Below, piece after piece: positions 36,100 through 49,484 of a DNA stretch of 64,000 nucleotides. How positions within the stretch are numbered: the first letter of the stretch is position 1; every line of letters starts with the position of its first letter. Source of the stretch: Drosophila persimilis (lineage: Eukaryota; Arthropoda; Insecta; Diptera; Drosophilidae); contig NW_020825330.1 in NCBI RefSeq assembly GCF_003286085.1, positions 1,364,001 through 1,428,000 on the forward strand, read 5' to 3'. The position numbers were made by a program, and so were the translations under genes. A model generated the notes under the pieces. The model was not told where the DNA came from and made no database searches. It worked only from the letters and a program-made list of their open reading frames with translations.

Positions 36100-36206
36100 G
36101 TTCGTCAGTATATTTACGGTATATTTTGAAATTTGTGACGTATTTTCGGTATGTTTCCGAGGGTCGGACCGTATATCTTATCGATATGTCCGCGGTCACA
36201 CTGCTC
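36100..36206 (+). promoter_or_regulatory. Housekeeping promoter cassette (copy 2), probable distal Trf2 promoter
   Basis: GTCAGTATATTT (36104-36115), GGTATATTTT repeats, a DRE (TATCGATA, 36179-36186) and CGGTCACACTG (36193-36203) stand in the same order as upstream of Rpt6. Twenty-seven bases starting TTCGTCAGTATATTTACGG are identical to the Rpt6 cassette. The next coding gene on this strand is Trf2, 14 kb downstream, so this may be its distal start. An independent non-coding transcript is an alternative. Confidence 0.55.
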
Positions 36207-39200
36207 GAGTCATAACAAAAAAAACCATGAAATACTTCGGACGTGCCCTCCAGAGTCGCGGAAGACCGTTATCGTGTGTGCTCTGACTGTGCTCTCTGAA
36301 TTTATTTTTGGTCATCTATTTTTTTGCCCTGGTACAACAAAATTAACAATGAACGACGAGAAAACAAGCAAAAACCCAACAACCAAACATACACGATAAT
36401 CAAAATCAATTAACGCCCGTCAATAATTATCGGAGAAACGCAGCAGCGAGCGACTTGTATGCAAAAATGTTTGCTGCCTGCAAGCAGCAAATGGATGGTG
36501 GAGGGGGCAGAGAGCAGAGCACGAATTAAATGTTTATTCGAAGGAGATTCTTCATAAAATTGGAACATTTGTGGGCGCACGGCAGGGGGACGGGACGAGA
36601 CGGAACGCAATGCAATGAAACGATATTTCCCTTGACTGACTTGACACATTTTCCCCCCCATTACGATTGGGAGTGGAGTTTTTCATTCTATTAACTTTTT
36701 TGTTCATTTAAATGCGAATATTCGCCACAACATATATATATATATGTATGCCATATATACGTACATATATATATATATGAATATTAGTAATATTAGATAT
36801 GAATCAAAGGCTGGGGAACAACAACAAAAATGACGAAACGTTCTTCTTTTTCCCCCCCTTGGTTCGGTCGGAAAAGAAATTCGCGGAAGACACGACAACG
36901 ACGACAACGTTGAAGGAAAGATTTTTACTCGCGTCGCGGTATACTTCAACTGTTTTTGAACTTTTATTGCGTGTTGCTCTTGCAGCCAGAGCGCCAAGCG
37001 ACAAAACCTCTGCCTGGCGTGAGAGACGGAGATAGATGCGAGAAACGTGTGTTGGTGGTTGAGTGCAAAACGGGAGAGCAAGAGAGAGAGAGAGAAGGCA
37101 GTGGCAAAGAGAGCATGCGCTCGAATGTTGCTTTGTCTCTGGATGTATATAAGTGCGCGCGCGTGTGTATGTGAGCGAGTGTGTGTCGCTTCACTTGGCC
37201 CGAAACTGCGACGTTGTTGCGCGCTTTTCGTTCGTGTGTTCACCGCCGCCGCCGTAGACTCACACACTGAACAGCCGCTGCTCTGCTCTGCCGTGGGCCC
37301 AATGCCATTGTGGTGCTGTGTGCTCTCTCTCTGCGGCCATTTTCGCCGAGGTCTTGTCGCTGTGTCGCCGTAACAGAGGAGCGGAGCGGAAGCGTGTTTC
37401 CCCCCCAACCTCCACCCTGCATTCTTGTCTGCTGTAATCTCATTCCTTAATACAAATCAACGCAAATTACAGATAGATATAAACGAAAAGAAATCTAAAA
37501 AGGCCACAAAATCATACATTTTGCATATACACATACACATTTAACGATAAAAGAGAATAGCAAAAAACAGACAAAGTGACAAAAAGAAAACAAGAACAAC
37601 AAGCAAAAGTAACGGCGAATTCTCGGAACGCAGCAAAAGCCGCAGCAGCAGCAAAGGCAGCGGAGCACAAGCCAGTCGGCAGCACAGCTCCGCTGCTCCG
37701 AAGCAGTCATCAGAGAGAGGGAGTAGTGTGGTGAGCGCTGGAGAAGGGAAGGAGAGAGTACTAACAGAGTTGGAGCCACCACGCCACGACACCCCCGCGC
37801 CCTGCACTGCCCGCTGAAAAAGAGAGCGCAGCAACAAATATAAGCACATTACGACGCGACCTACTAAGAAAAAAGGTGATTTTTTGTTCAATTTCTATCT
37901 TATTATTTACCTCTCTTGAGTTTCGTTTTAGTCTTTTTTAACACCTAAAGCCCTAGATATAGTCTTCTGTAGAAATTCGAGTCTTGAATAAAATGTAACT
38001 TTTCTCTCTTTGTATCGCTCTCAACTTCACTTCCTCTTGCGCTCTCGCTCAGCTAATTCGCCGTCGATTTTTGTAGTTTATTTCATAACTAGTTTTTTTT
38101 TTTTTTTTTTTGTCATAATCACATGTTTTGGTTGCACCCCAGCCCCACATTCCCTGACCCGGCCGCAAACCCAAAATTCAAATCGATTTTGGCTCCAAAA
38201 ACATAAAAAATACTCATTTTTCGATTGTCTGCCATTTATTCGCCCATATTTGCAGCTTTGTGGCCGGCGCTCACTTTCGTTGGCGAGCCACAAAGCGACA
38301 CACATCGCGAGAGCACCACACAGTGAAAAAGAGAGAGAGCGAGCGAGAGAGTAACAGCTGGTTAACAGGGAGCATTTACTTTACAGCATTGCCAAAAGTG
38401 TGAGTGAAACAATAAAACATTGCCCAACAAAAAAAAAAGGATTGTAAAACCAAAATGTGTGCATTTTTCAATACTTTGATTGTTCTTTGTGGGTGGGGTG
38501 GGGTGGATAATTTCATCTTATCCCTAGTACAATGAGAGCGAAGAGACAGACAAAGATGACGTCATGTGGGGGCCTGGGATCCGACTGTCGTTTGCGGCTA
38601 TTTTTATACGTGCGAGAGTGTATCTCGCCGCGTGAGTATGTGTGTGTGTGTGCATTCCTCAAATAATTTTGCATTCTATAATGGAAAATAGCCAAAAGAA
38701 AAAAAGAAATGGCTTTGAACGGCAATGTCGCACACACACACACACGCACACATGACACATACACACATGCACGCAGGCAGACGCTGCTTCTTTCTGGCCT
38801 GGCAACGCTACCTCCGTAAACGTGGTTTCCGCCAGCCCCGCAACACACAGCTTGTGCGCTGCTACCACTCTGGCGGCCCTCTGCCGCGCTTTTCGAGCTA
38901 AACGCTTCGGGCCGTGCTGGCGGCAGACTGAATGTTTTCATACATTCAAAATTTCAACGAACGGTACTGTGGTCGCCGGCCGTCGTCGTCTCGCTGCCGC
39001 CGACGTCCGCTGTTAAATTCGCCGCATGCCTCGCTCATTTGTGGCTTTGCAGTCTTGTAGCTTGTGGCCCTCGCTCACGCTCGCGCTCTCTCTCTCTACT
39101 CTCTCTCTCTTCACTGATTTTTATTTTTCTTTGAAAGAAGTTTCTGGTAGCTTCCACACTTATTAATTTTACATACAAATTTGTGTATATAAGGATTAAC

Positions 39201-42200
39201 ATAAAGCATTTTTTGTAATAAATATAAAATATAGACAAAGGGCAGCTTAATTTGCATGTTGGCTGTCTTCCGTTTAACAAACACATGCAGCATATCATAC
39301 ATACATACATACATTCATACAATTTTTCAAATGAATGTACATATCTATGTGTAAAGCGATTGTGTCAATTTTCCTCGTGATGTAATAGATTTTTTGTTTG
39401 TTGTTGTAGGTGCGGCTTCTTGTTGCCCTCTCGCCCGCTTACGCCGGGTTGTTCTTCTGGCATATTCCACCTTTTTCCATCCAACGAGGTCAGACCCCCT
39501 ACACACACACACACATACATACATACATACATACACTTGCAATAGCAGTCAACCCTAAAAAAATCGCAGTTTGCAGCAGTTGGTTTGTCTCGTTTTTGCC
39601 CATCTGCCTTTCGGGCTACCTGTCAGCAGCGATCGTTCTCCTCCGCCCCAGCTCCTGTTTCTTCTGCTGCATCTCTCTTCCTCTTGTCACATGTAATATG
39701 TAACTTCCGGCTTGCCCTCTCTCTCTCTCCCGTTCTCGGGCTCGCTGTCTGCATAAATCAAATGTTCGATGCCCGCATGTTCGCGATGCTATGTACATGC
39801 ATACATACATATGTGTGAATGTGTGTGGGTTATCGCGTATTGCTGCTGGTTCTGCTCTCCCTCTCTCAGATTTCTGTTTGTTTTTATACTATTATTAAGT
39901 TGTTTTTTGTTAATCTACTTCACACCCTTTTAGTACATTTTGAAAGGAATTTCGTGTTTTAAGTGCCGTTATTTTACCTGATCCAAAACTATAAGTTTTG
40001 TTGTTGTTGCATTTTACAAGCAAAGATACGCATAGCATATAAAATTCATTCGTAAACCACCATAACCTCTCAACCGAAAGAACGGTTTATTTATTAAAAT
40101 TGTGTGCCAATATTCATAAATTAATTTCATCAATGGCGTGCGTTGAATATTGCAAAAGAATTTACTAGTGTACGTACATATGTACATATATGTAAATGTG
40201 GTACCGAGTGTACATATGCATGTATGTGTGCATGTACATAATATGTATGTATGTATGTGGTAGATGGCCGCATTTTTCGAAAAATGAGACCATTTACATA
40301 GTAAAATGATGGCTGCTTTGTCATAACCTTTCTACCCCTTGCCTACCCGTTGCCTCCCTTGCTCCACCAGCCCGCCGTCTCCTACGCAAATATGATTGAT
40401 GTAACTGTGTGTTGAGTTTGCATTTGCGTTTGTTTCCTTTTGTCTATAAATTAAGGCCCATTAAAATTAATTAAGATATTGACCCAGTTCGTCTGAAAGC
40501 GGCACAAATGGACAATTTACACTGTGACGTCATGTGCACTAGAAAACTGCATTAACATACTGTTACAATTTAGAAATCAAATTGCTTTATCTAGAGCACA
40601 CTGAAAGTGGGAGAGTGGAAGAGCGGGAGAGCGGGAGAGAGATAGAGCGAACCTCGTGGGTTAGAGCAGCGATCGGTGTCTGAGCAGCGCGCAGTAGCAA
40701 CAGCAGCAGCGCTGTGGGCTGCCTGCTGCCTGCCGCCTGCTCATTCAATTGATTGTCAAGTTTATAACTTAACATCGACGTTGCTGTTGCTGCTGCTGCT
40801 GCTGCTAGTGCTGCCAGAGGCGCTTCTTACAGCTGTTCTACAGCCGGAATTTGCTCTCTTTTGTGGTTCTGTTAGGGAGGGAGAAGACGAGGCATGTGAT
40901 TTGCGATTAGAGCCCCTATGTGCACTTTTCTATCTGATAATTGATTTCAAAATGTTTTAAGGCTAAGCGTAAGCGTACGCGCGCACTCTCTCTTCGCTTC
41001 GCTTCTCTCCTTGCTCTTTCTCTCCTGCCGTGTGAGTTTCATTGTGGCTCTGCTTTTGTTACTCATCATCACCTGCTGTTGCTGTTGGCTGTGTTTCTTC
41101 TCTTTTCGTCCCTAGCAATTAAAACCCAACAGTGTGAAACCATTTCGTCTGGGCACAAAAAAAAAAAGAAAAAAGAAATGAGAGAAAAACGAACGGTAAA
41201 ACCAACTTGTTTTTTTGGCAGAGCAGCAGCACAAACCACGTCTGTGTGCGTTTGTAAGTGTGTGACAGGAGGAGATATGTATGTAGCTGGTGATGTCTAC
41301 GGCGTCGCTAACTAAACCAACACTGTGAAGACTCTACCGATCAACTGATAGGCGTTTTCTCAAGATAAACAGGGGAAAAACGGTGCGAAATATCTGCCTG
41401 AGACACTCACTCGTAGAGCAGCAATTACGATCAATATCTTTATGGTCTTTAAATGCGTCCCAAAGCGGGTGTCCACTGTGGCCCGCTATTCGTCTCTCCT
41501 CTTTGATCATTTCGCATACTACAATGAAATTTCATTGATTTCAACTTTTACTTTCTTGCTTCTAGCCGCAGCAGTAGCGCTGCCAGCGGCAAACAGCATA
41601 ACTGTAAATGTTTTTGGACGTCTTCTTTGGTCGCTTTCGCTGCCTTCTTTCGAGCAGCACCAACAGCAGCAGCAGCAGCAGCAGAACAAAAAGAGAACAG
41701 CAGAAAATCTCTGGCCCGGCCCGGTGCGGTCCGGTCCGGTCCGGTCCGGCCTCCCCCTCACTATCGACGGACGCGTATCTAGAACTGTGTCAGCCATGCG
41801 AATAGATTTCGCAACGTGCAGTGAAACCACCCACCCCCCCCGCCTTCGTGGTGGAGCCGCGATTGCAGCTCTGCCAGTGCGTACACACCACGAAAAGAGA
41901 TCAATGCCGATTGTCAATGCGCTGTTGTTCCTCGGCTGTTGCTGAGTGCGTACACACCACAGAAACCGGCGGATTGTCGCTGGTCAACTGTCGCCAGAGC
42001 GTACACATCAATTGAACTGTCTGCGGATTGTGTGTGTGTGTGTGTGTCCGCTTTCTTCGAAGGATTGCAGTGCAGATTGCAGTGCAATCTGATTAGCTGT
42101 CATTCCCAAACACACTAGGAAAACGGATTCGTATAGAAATGTAGAGCTAAAAAACCACAAAAGTAATATTCGTGCTGTCTCCAAAAACGGAAATGTAGCA

Positions 42201-42744
42201 AAGTCATTCCAACGGTAATGCTATTCATGTGGGAGCTGCTTCAATGTTTCAAGGTCAGCCACAGACACAGCGACAGCGGCAGTGGCAGTGGCAGCGTTAA
42301 GCCCGAAACCATGTCTGGCTTTGTCCTACCTGTGATTCGGCCACGTGGCAGCAGAAGCAGCCATGATCCCAGACAACGACAAACGAGCACGTTTTCGCTT
42401 GTGTATGGTTGCGATGTATCTGTGTTTGTGTCTGTGTCTGTGGCTGGGTGGCTCTCTTTATCCTATTGGAAATACTCTACGTTTTAGAAGGTTTAAAAAC
42501 TTAAAACAATTATGATAGCGATAACATTCTAGTATTCCACACATTTTGAAGAGTGTTCCCCCTTTCTCTAACCCACCGCCCAGTCACCAAAAGAGGCTCC
42601 AACAAGCAGTGTTGTCCTATTGAGCGGGTAGAGCATAACTGTCTGGCAGTCTCTTCTTCCCCTACTTCCCTTCTGCGTATAACGGCTAATCATAACAAAT
42701 CGACAGCTGTCTCTGTCTGTCGAGCTGTGGCCCCGATGTCTGCC

Positions 42745-42775
<31 letters not shown>

Positions 42776-43261
42776 AGGACCTCGAAATGTCAACGACTTG
42801 GTTCTTTGTTCTCCTTGTTCTTGCTGCTGTCTTCCTTCCTTCGTCTTCGTATCTCTGGTTCGTGATTTCTTATTTCGGCCACAGACGAAGTGAAGAAGAT
42901 TCTCGTTCAATGACATCTCCAAAACGGGACTTGGGGGCAACACACTATTAGGGTTGACGCCATGTACAGGCCAAGTACTAGTACACACACACACATACAC
43001 ATGCATATACGAATTCGTATTAAATCGTAGTGTGCAAGTTGGCCCACATTTTTGGAATGAATGCCAGACATTTCTCAGCACTGGCACGTACGCTTTAATA
43101 TTGTCCAACGAAAAATATGAAGTATTTTCCTGCATGCATATTTTCCTCCTTCCACGCTGATCATCGCCTCCACAGTCTTTGTATATTTTATTCTTAAATG
43201 AAAAACTCTGCACCTGGATATACGATAATTGTTTGTATCTTTATTTTTTCTCTGGTTGCAG
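36207..43261 (+). other. Leader and intronic region upstream of Trf2, repeat-rich
   Basis: No protein gene recognised. Contents include an AT palindrome (36731-36778), GAGA-rich sequence at 37080-37105, and a GC-rich, GAGA-rich block at 37600-37876 followed by a weak GTGATT donor. A segment at 38290-38399 ends in a GTGAGTG donor (GT at 38400-38401) that could be an alternative first exon. AC, AG and CA microsatellites and ATGTATGT clusters (39290-39330, 40170-40260) complete it. Confidence 0.45.
42745..42772. repeat. TG dinucleotide microsatellite
   Basis: About 14 TG dinucleotides in the Trf2 leader region. A shorter TG run is at 49183-49208. Confidence 0.9.
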
Positions 43262-43369
43262 GCTCCTTTTTGAGGTCGAGAAACACTGACGAGAAAGAAT
43301 TGAGGAATATCTTAAACCACAACAAACCACAGAAAAACAAAACAAAAACTAATTAAGGACTATTAAGAG
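43262..43369 (+). other. Trf2: Candidate non-coding leader exon of Trf2
   Basis: A 108-nt segment is bounded by a strong acceptor (TTTTTTCTCTGGTTGCAG ending at 43261) and a strong donor (AAGAG before GTGAGTACC). It is A-rich, contains no ATG, and resembles the next Trf2 leader exon in composition. Both sites are plus strand, matching Trf2. Confidence 0.6.
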
Positions 43370-45851
43370 GTGAGTACCTGCCCAAAAAGGAGGGGAATAA
43401 TTTTGGTTAGCGCTTTTCCTGGGCATGCAGCATGCAGCATGCACCATCTTATCGATGCATCGGCCATGGTCAAGTGCAGAATCCAGCCACAAAAACACAC
43501 GCACACGTGCACCTCTCTCTCTCGCGCTCTCGCTCTCTCTATTGCCAAAACGATGACGCACTTGGCTGCGTTGCCGGTCTCTCTCGATCGTCTCCCTCTG
43601 TCGAATGCTCTCTGGGGAAACCCGTTTTTCTTGAATGTGTGTGTCTCTGCCTGCCTCTCTCCCTCTCTGTGCAATTCCGTGGCTCGGTTCGGTTCGACAG
43701 AGAGTGCTAAGCAATGCATAGATGCTGTAATTTTTGATCGTGACTACTGGGAAATAAGGTTCGTCTCGAACGCGCGCGTCGCCAATGAGGTCACAGTGAA
43801 AACTCTGTGTGACTGTGACTGCGACTCGTGACTCGTGAGTCGTGAATGTGTGGGAGATGAGATCACTGGAGGAGGACGAGGAGTGACTAACTCTTCTTCC
43901 AACGAAGAAGAACGGGGGACTGCCCTCGATACACGCGAGTGGCTGTGGGTGTGGGTGTGGAGATGGAGCTAAATCCAATGACGAATGGCCAGGGTAGGGG
44001 GCTATAACATCCCAAAGGCTGTCATTGCCTTGATATTTTATGTAACATTTTGCAGTGTTTCCGCTTTTACCCAACACTGCGCTTGACAGCTGATGATGGC
44101 AGCGGCACCCAGCTGTGGGCGACTGAACAATGGCAGGGACCCGAGACCGAGACCGAGAGCGGGACCCAACGGTGGAGGTGGAGGTGGAGGCGGTTGCATT
44201 GAACAACTGGTGTGTCCTGGTTTCGTTTTGTCTGCCGCTGACACATCCATGTCTCTCGTTCTCTCCCTATCTCCCTCTCTTGTGAATATTGTGTACAGTA
44301 CACTTTTCCGCCAAGAACAGGGCCACTAAATCGTGTATTAAATCAATAAAAATGTGTGCATGTACACATTTATGGGGTATGCCTTCTTTTGGCACATCCA
44401 TTCTCCTTCACTTCGAACAGGGTCACAGTTTTTAATTGCTACTTAGTCATTGTGTGGCATCACTGCAACGTGACTGCAAGGACATCCCACGCACATGCAC
44501 ACGCACAGGCACCTGTTGGCGGTACCCCGTGATGTGCGAAAACCTTTTCCGCTTCCGTTGCCGTTGCCACATTCCGCACTTAACAGCACTGGCTGCAGCC
44601 TGGAGCACATGTGACTGTCTGTTAGATGACTGCCTGCTGCTGCTCGAGCGATGGAGGGGGACAGCTGTCGCCTGCAGCTGATGGCGAAATCCGCCGTTGG
44701 GTCATCTCCTCCATCGCCCGCACACAAAGCAGGAAATTTCAATTCAAGATTATTCATGGGAAATTAAATGGGCAATACTATTCCAAACAGTTCTGGATAT
44801 ACAGTATGTAAAGGCTATCAGTCCTGAAGTATATTAAATATAAAAAAAAAACGTCAAGCACCATCAAATATAACTGGAAATATTTGTTCTATTTGCATTT
44901 AGGAGTTAGTCATTCGTATTATCTTGAACTATCTTGGAGGGCAGTTTCCGTTCTAAGGCTTATAGAAGGTGAAATATTTTGAAATATTTTTAATGAACAA
45001 ATGTGACAAATTACTTTTTTTTAATTACAAATAATACGTAATAAAAAGTTTTTGCAGAATAAAAATGCATATATGTAAATGAAGACAATTTTCGGGACTT
45101 GGAACGGGAGCCTCCCCTTAAACCGATGAGGGCAGCTGCATGATGCGCGACACGAAAAACTATACATAGACATAGGCATAGAGGAATTATAGAGCAGACT
45201 AAATATACATATGTGTACATGTATTCCAATAGTATTTGGCATCCTAGGCTTGGGCTGAGGTTCCATTGAGGCTTCAAAATGCAAAATGGGGGGCAGATAG
45301 CAGAAGATATGCGCCGGATGATAACTATGATATTCCCGTACAATTATTTCGATGTACACATACTGCTGTCATATAATTAATATTCGTTTCTTACGATTTC
45401 TGCTACAATCGATCAGAAGGGTTTTATCTTGCGAAAACAATGTTTTCTTTAGGTTTTCTCGCAATCGTTTGATCAGCTATTTTGGTTCGGTTTTGAATGA
45501 ATTTACGTGGAAAACCCTATGATAAATGTTTAGATGTGCAACGCTCTTCATGCCACTGCCTCTGTTGTCGCTCTGTTGCGCTCGTTGTTACTGGTTCTGC
45601 CTGATAATCGTGTGTCCATCACTCGACTCGAAAATATGGAGCGGAAGCCGCGCCACACACAAACACACAAACACAACCCTGGACTGGGCGTATGGCGGCG
45701 TACCATTTTTATGGTTCCGTTCCCCCCTTGTCGCTGTCGAGCTCACGTACATAGCTCACATTTCGAAGAACCCTTTCTCGTATTACAGTTGTCGTTCAGC
45801 CAGATCCCCACACCACACGACACCACATAGATAGAGACAGGGAGAGACAGG

Positions 45852-45856
<5 letters not shown>

Positions 45857-45886
<30 letters not shown>
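45857..45886. repeat. GA dinucleotide microsatellite
   Basis: A run of about 15 GA dinucleotides, long enough to act as a GAGA-factor or CLAMP landing site if accessible. Confidence 0.9.
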
Positions 45887-45892
<6 letters not shown>

Positions 45893-46431
45893 CACCTCCT
45901 ACATATGTATATGTACTTGTAGATATATTCCTGGTATATCGGAAGAGATATCGTGGCTACAATCAGTTTTGAGGAATTGCCTTGATTGGTTTTTAATGCC
46001 AATTATGAGGCATCATGCGGGTAGGGTAGGGTGTGTGCCTACAACAAAATGTTTATAATAATACATATGTATGTATATTTAATGTGCCTGCCTTCTCATA
46101 GATTTATTCAAATAATGAAACGAACGAGCCAGCGGCCAAAAATCAACAGAACACGGTAGAAATAAACCAATAAAAACCATGCCCGACGAATGGGTGGGCA
46201 AACAGTCGTCGTCGTCGTCGTCGTCGTTGCTGTCGCTGTTGTCGTCGTCGTTTCTGTGGCGGCCTTGAACCTGAATTTCGCAGTTCATTTGCGTCTCGGC
46301 CGCTCTTTATTGTTGCCTGCCTTCAATTATTAATATTAGTATAACGCCTTTTGTTTAATACACCCATACACCCATTCTCTGCTACTCTCCGTCTGTCTTC
46401 CTCTCGCGCTGAACAGAGTTCGTGTACCTCC

Positions 46432-46710
46432 GCTGATAATTGTAGGGCCATATGTCCCAGGGAATATCCAAGAACCAACCGAGGAGCGATTAAAATCGAT
46501 CTATCTATATATTATATTTGGAAGGATCTAGGATCTCTGATAACACATCAGTACCGAGCGAGGGGCGCTGCTGCAAGACACGTGATACATTATGCCCTCG
46601 CTGATAATTGTAGAGCTTTATCCCAAGGGGTATATGTACGTACATTACTTGGAAGGTCTAGCGTCCTGCGATCCGATTGCAAAACCAACCGAGGGGCGCT
46701 GCCGCATAGT
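46432..46710 (+). repeat. Imperfect local repeats sharing GATAATTGTAG and CCAACCGAGG words
   Basis: GCTGATAATTGTAG occurs at 46432-46445 and 46600-46613. TTGGAAGGATCTAG occurs at 46518-46531 and, with one deletion, at 46649-46661. AACCAACCGAGG(A/G)GCG occurs at 46473-46488 and 46683-46698, and GAGGGGCGCTGC recurs at 46560 and 46692. The order suggests two diverged copies of a roughly 168-bp unit. Confidence 0.75.
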
Positions 46711-49484
46711 GCGTTTTAGCTGTTATCCTACACGGTTTTCTTTTAGTTCTTTTTGTTGTGGTGCCTTTTGCGTGTGTGTCTGCCTACGTTTTCGTTTTTT
46801 CACACATTTTTCCCCTCTTGGCTTCTCGCGCACCTTTGTCTCCACTGGGTTTTGTGTGGATGTCGCGCCTCTTGGGTTAACGAACTGCATTTACCATACG
46901 ATACGAGAACATTATATGTATGTACCATATGTATTTACCCCCGTGTGGACGGACATATCTAGGGGTGTCTGCCTCTGGCTCTGGCTCTGGCTCTGTTACT
47001 GTCTCGGTCTCTGCGTGAATTTTAAATTCAATTTCGTTTAAAATTTTTCGACTGCACGTCTGCACGCCTGCATGTAGTACATACATATGTATGTTTATTT
47101 ATTTGAAGCATTATCAGAATTCCTGCCCCCATGGATGCATTGCTAGAATGATTTTAATTTCGATTTCAACACAAAAACATTTGGGTGAAATCATCGAATG
47201 CTTTGTAGGATTTTTTGTGGGTACATTTTTAAAATATTTAGTACTCGAATTCGAATTTGAATTCGATTCCTCGTTTATTGAAATTCAAGCAATGGACGAC
47301 GGCGCAGCATTATTTGCATTTATTGTGCATTTGTGTGTTCCCTGTGTTCTCTCGCTCGATTTTATAGCTTCCTATTTTTGACCCACGCTGTTGTCGAGCT
47401 GTTAAAAATAGCCAACGATTCCGATTCCGATGCCGATGCCGATTCCGATGCTGATGCCGTGAGCCGTGGCCCAAACAAAGCGTCTCAAAAAATGTGACTG
47501 CGTCATTTGAGGAGGGGCAACACTGACACAACGCGCACATGTATGCAGTACGCTACGTGCACACACTGGTATGGTGTGGTCTACGCGATGACGCACCTGT
47601 GCCAAAAGGGCAGTTCTCTCGTAGGCTTTCGTCCTGGCCTTCCTCCATGAGATACTCTCCGAAATGGTAATATCCATAGGTATCTAAAGCTCCAAATGGT
47701 ATCATCTTTAGATCAAAATACTAAGCAAATACGAACGAGCACAATCAGCGAATCATTTGTTTTTTTCTGATATTTGATTCATTACAAAAAAAATGTCTTT
47801 ATTTTGCGCAAAATAAAAGTGTTTATCCAGGGAAAATGTGTGTGAATACTAAAATAGAGTTTAAATTTCTGCTTTTGTGGGTCACCTAGAAACTGGAGAC
47901 ACAGACAACACCCACACCCACACCCACGCGCACGAAGAACACTCTTCGGGTATAAATATGCGTCGGCGTCGTCGTCGTCGTCGGCGGCGTCTTTCACTTT
48001 CATTTCGTATACGAATGACAGGCGTTGTATGGAATACCCTCACTTTTAGAACAGAAACAGAATGATAATAACGACCCAGAATTGATTCCGTATAGAATGT
48101 TTATTTTCCCTATAATTGGAGAGTTTAATCTCTTGACGATTTCCCATTAATTCTGTATCGCATTACTGGATTTTCACAATGAATCACTGTAAAGCGATCT
48201 GCAGTTGTTGGGGTGTGGGGGCGTGAGACACAATCTACATCGTCTGTACATAAATACATCCGGCCAAGCGGCCCAACAACAACAACAACAACAGCTTATG
48301 ATATATTTGTTATCTGTCTCTCTTTCTCTCTCTCTGGGTGTCGAACTTGCAACCGGAAAGTGTTCGTGGAATTATGAGAATTTACTGACAAAAAAAAATT
48401 GTATTGCCAGAGAGGCACCGGATATGTCTAGAGGGGGATTGGGGACTGCACTTTTCATGGGGGAGTGGAAAAACCTTGACTTTTTCGCACTGTGTAAAAA
48501 CACTGATAATTGTACAACACTGGATGTTGTAATCAGCTGAGAGCAACAAGCAGTTCATTCATATATAGAACCCTAGTTGCATCTCCCTGCCACCATAGTC
48601 GTTCTTCATATATCGGCTCCTATATATACATATGTTATGTATAGTCGTAGTCGTGTGTTCTCTCTTTTTTTTTGTTTTTTTTTGAATGTTTTGTTGTCCT
48701 AGATGCCAGGGAATCCGGGTCGAGGTCCCATCTCTCGCTACTCTGCCAGAGAAATAATATTTCCGTCCGTACCATATGTATGTACATATGTGTGTGCGTG
48801 TATAATCTTTTAATTTATGGCAATTTGCTAATTTACAATAACAATTTAATTTACACATTGCTCCAAAAATAGCACAGCTTCTGTGTCTGTTTCTGTGCCT
48901 GTTTCTGCTGCTGTTGCAGTTGCACTGCTTTGCTTTGCACTGCTTATTCTGCTATGCCGCTGCCGCTGCCGCTGCCAGAGCAAGCGAGATGGCCAATGTG
49001 CAGCAGCACAAGCAATGTCAGGGTGCATTTTATTGCAAGGTGCGACACTCATCCTGTTTTGAAGCAAATAGTGTGGGGCGAGGGCCTCACCTTTAATTAA
49101 GCCACTTTGCGTGCATGCGTTTGATTTGTTGATGCTTGAATGACGGTGACTGCTGCTGCGTCGACGCTGTGCCCAATTGGCAGTGTGTGTGTGTGTGTGT
49201 GTGTGTGCGTGCCAGTTTTTCGAATGTGCGTCCTTGACCGAGAAGCTGCTGCTGTGTGGCGCCTGCAACTCCCAAAAACACCTCGCCCCACGCCCCCTCA
49301 TCAGCTGACGATCCTAGCAGTTGTTAACAGTATGTATGTACATTATGTTATCAAAGCCCGCTCTCTTCGCTTTGAACAGGCGACAGAACTGTCCCGCACT
49401 AAGTAGCTAATGCAGATTACCGAGCTGTATTTTCGAGTGAAATATAATCCTCCGTTCCAGCTGTCTGTTAAGCAGAGGCTTACA

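Noticed and set aside
36704-37408. 234-codon minus-strand frame
   Set aside because: Low-complexity residues from GAGA and AC repeats, no family resemblance, and placed in a leader-like GA-rich region.
43349-44206. 285-codon minus-strand frame overlapping the candidate Trf2 leader exon
   Set aside because: Composition follows CT and TG microsatellites, with Ser/Arg runs; no domain, and no paired splice context.
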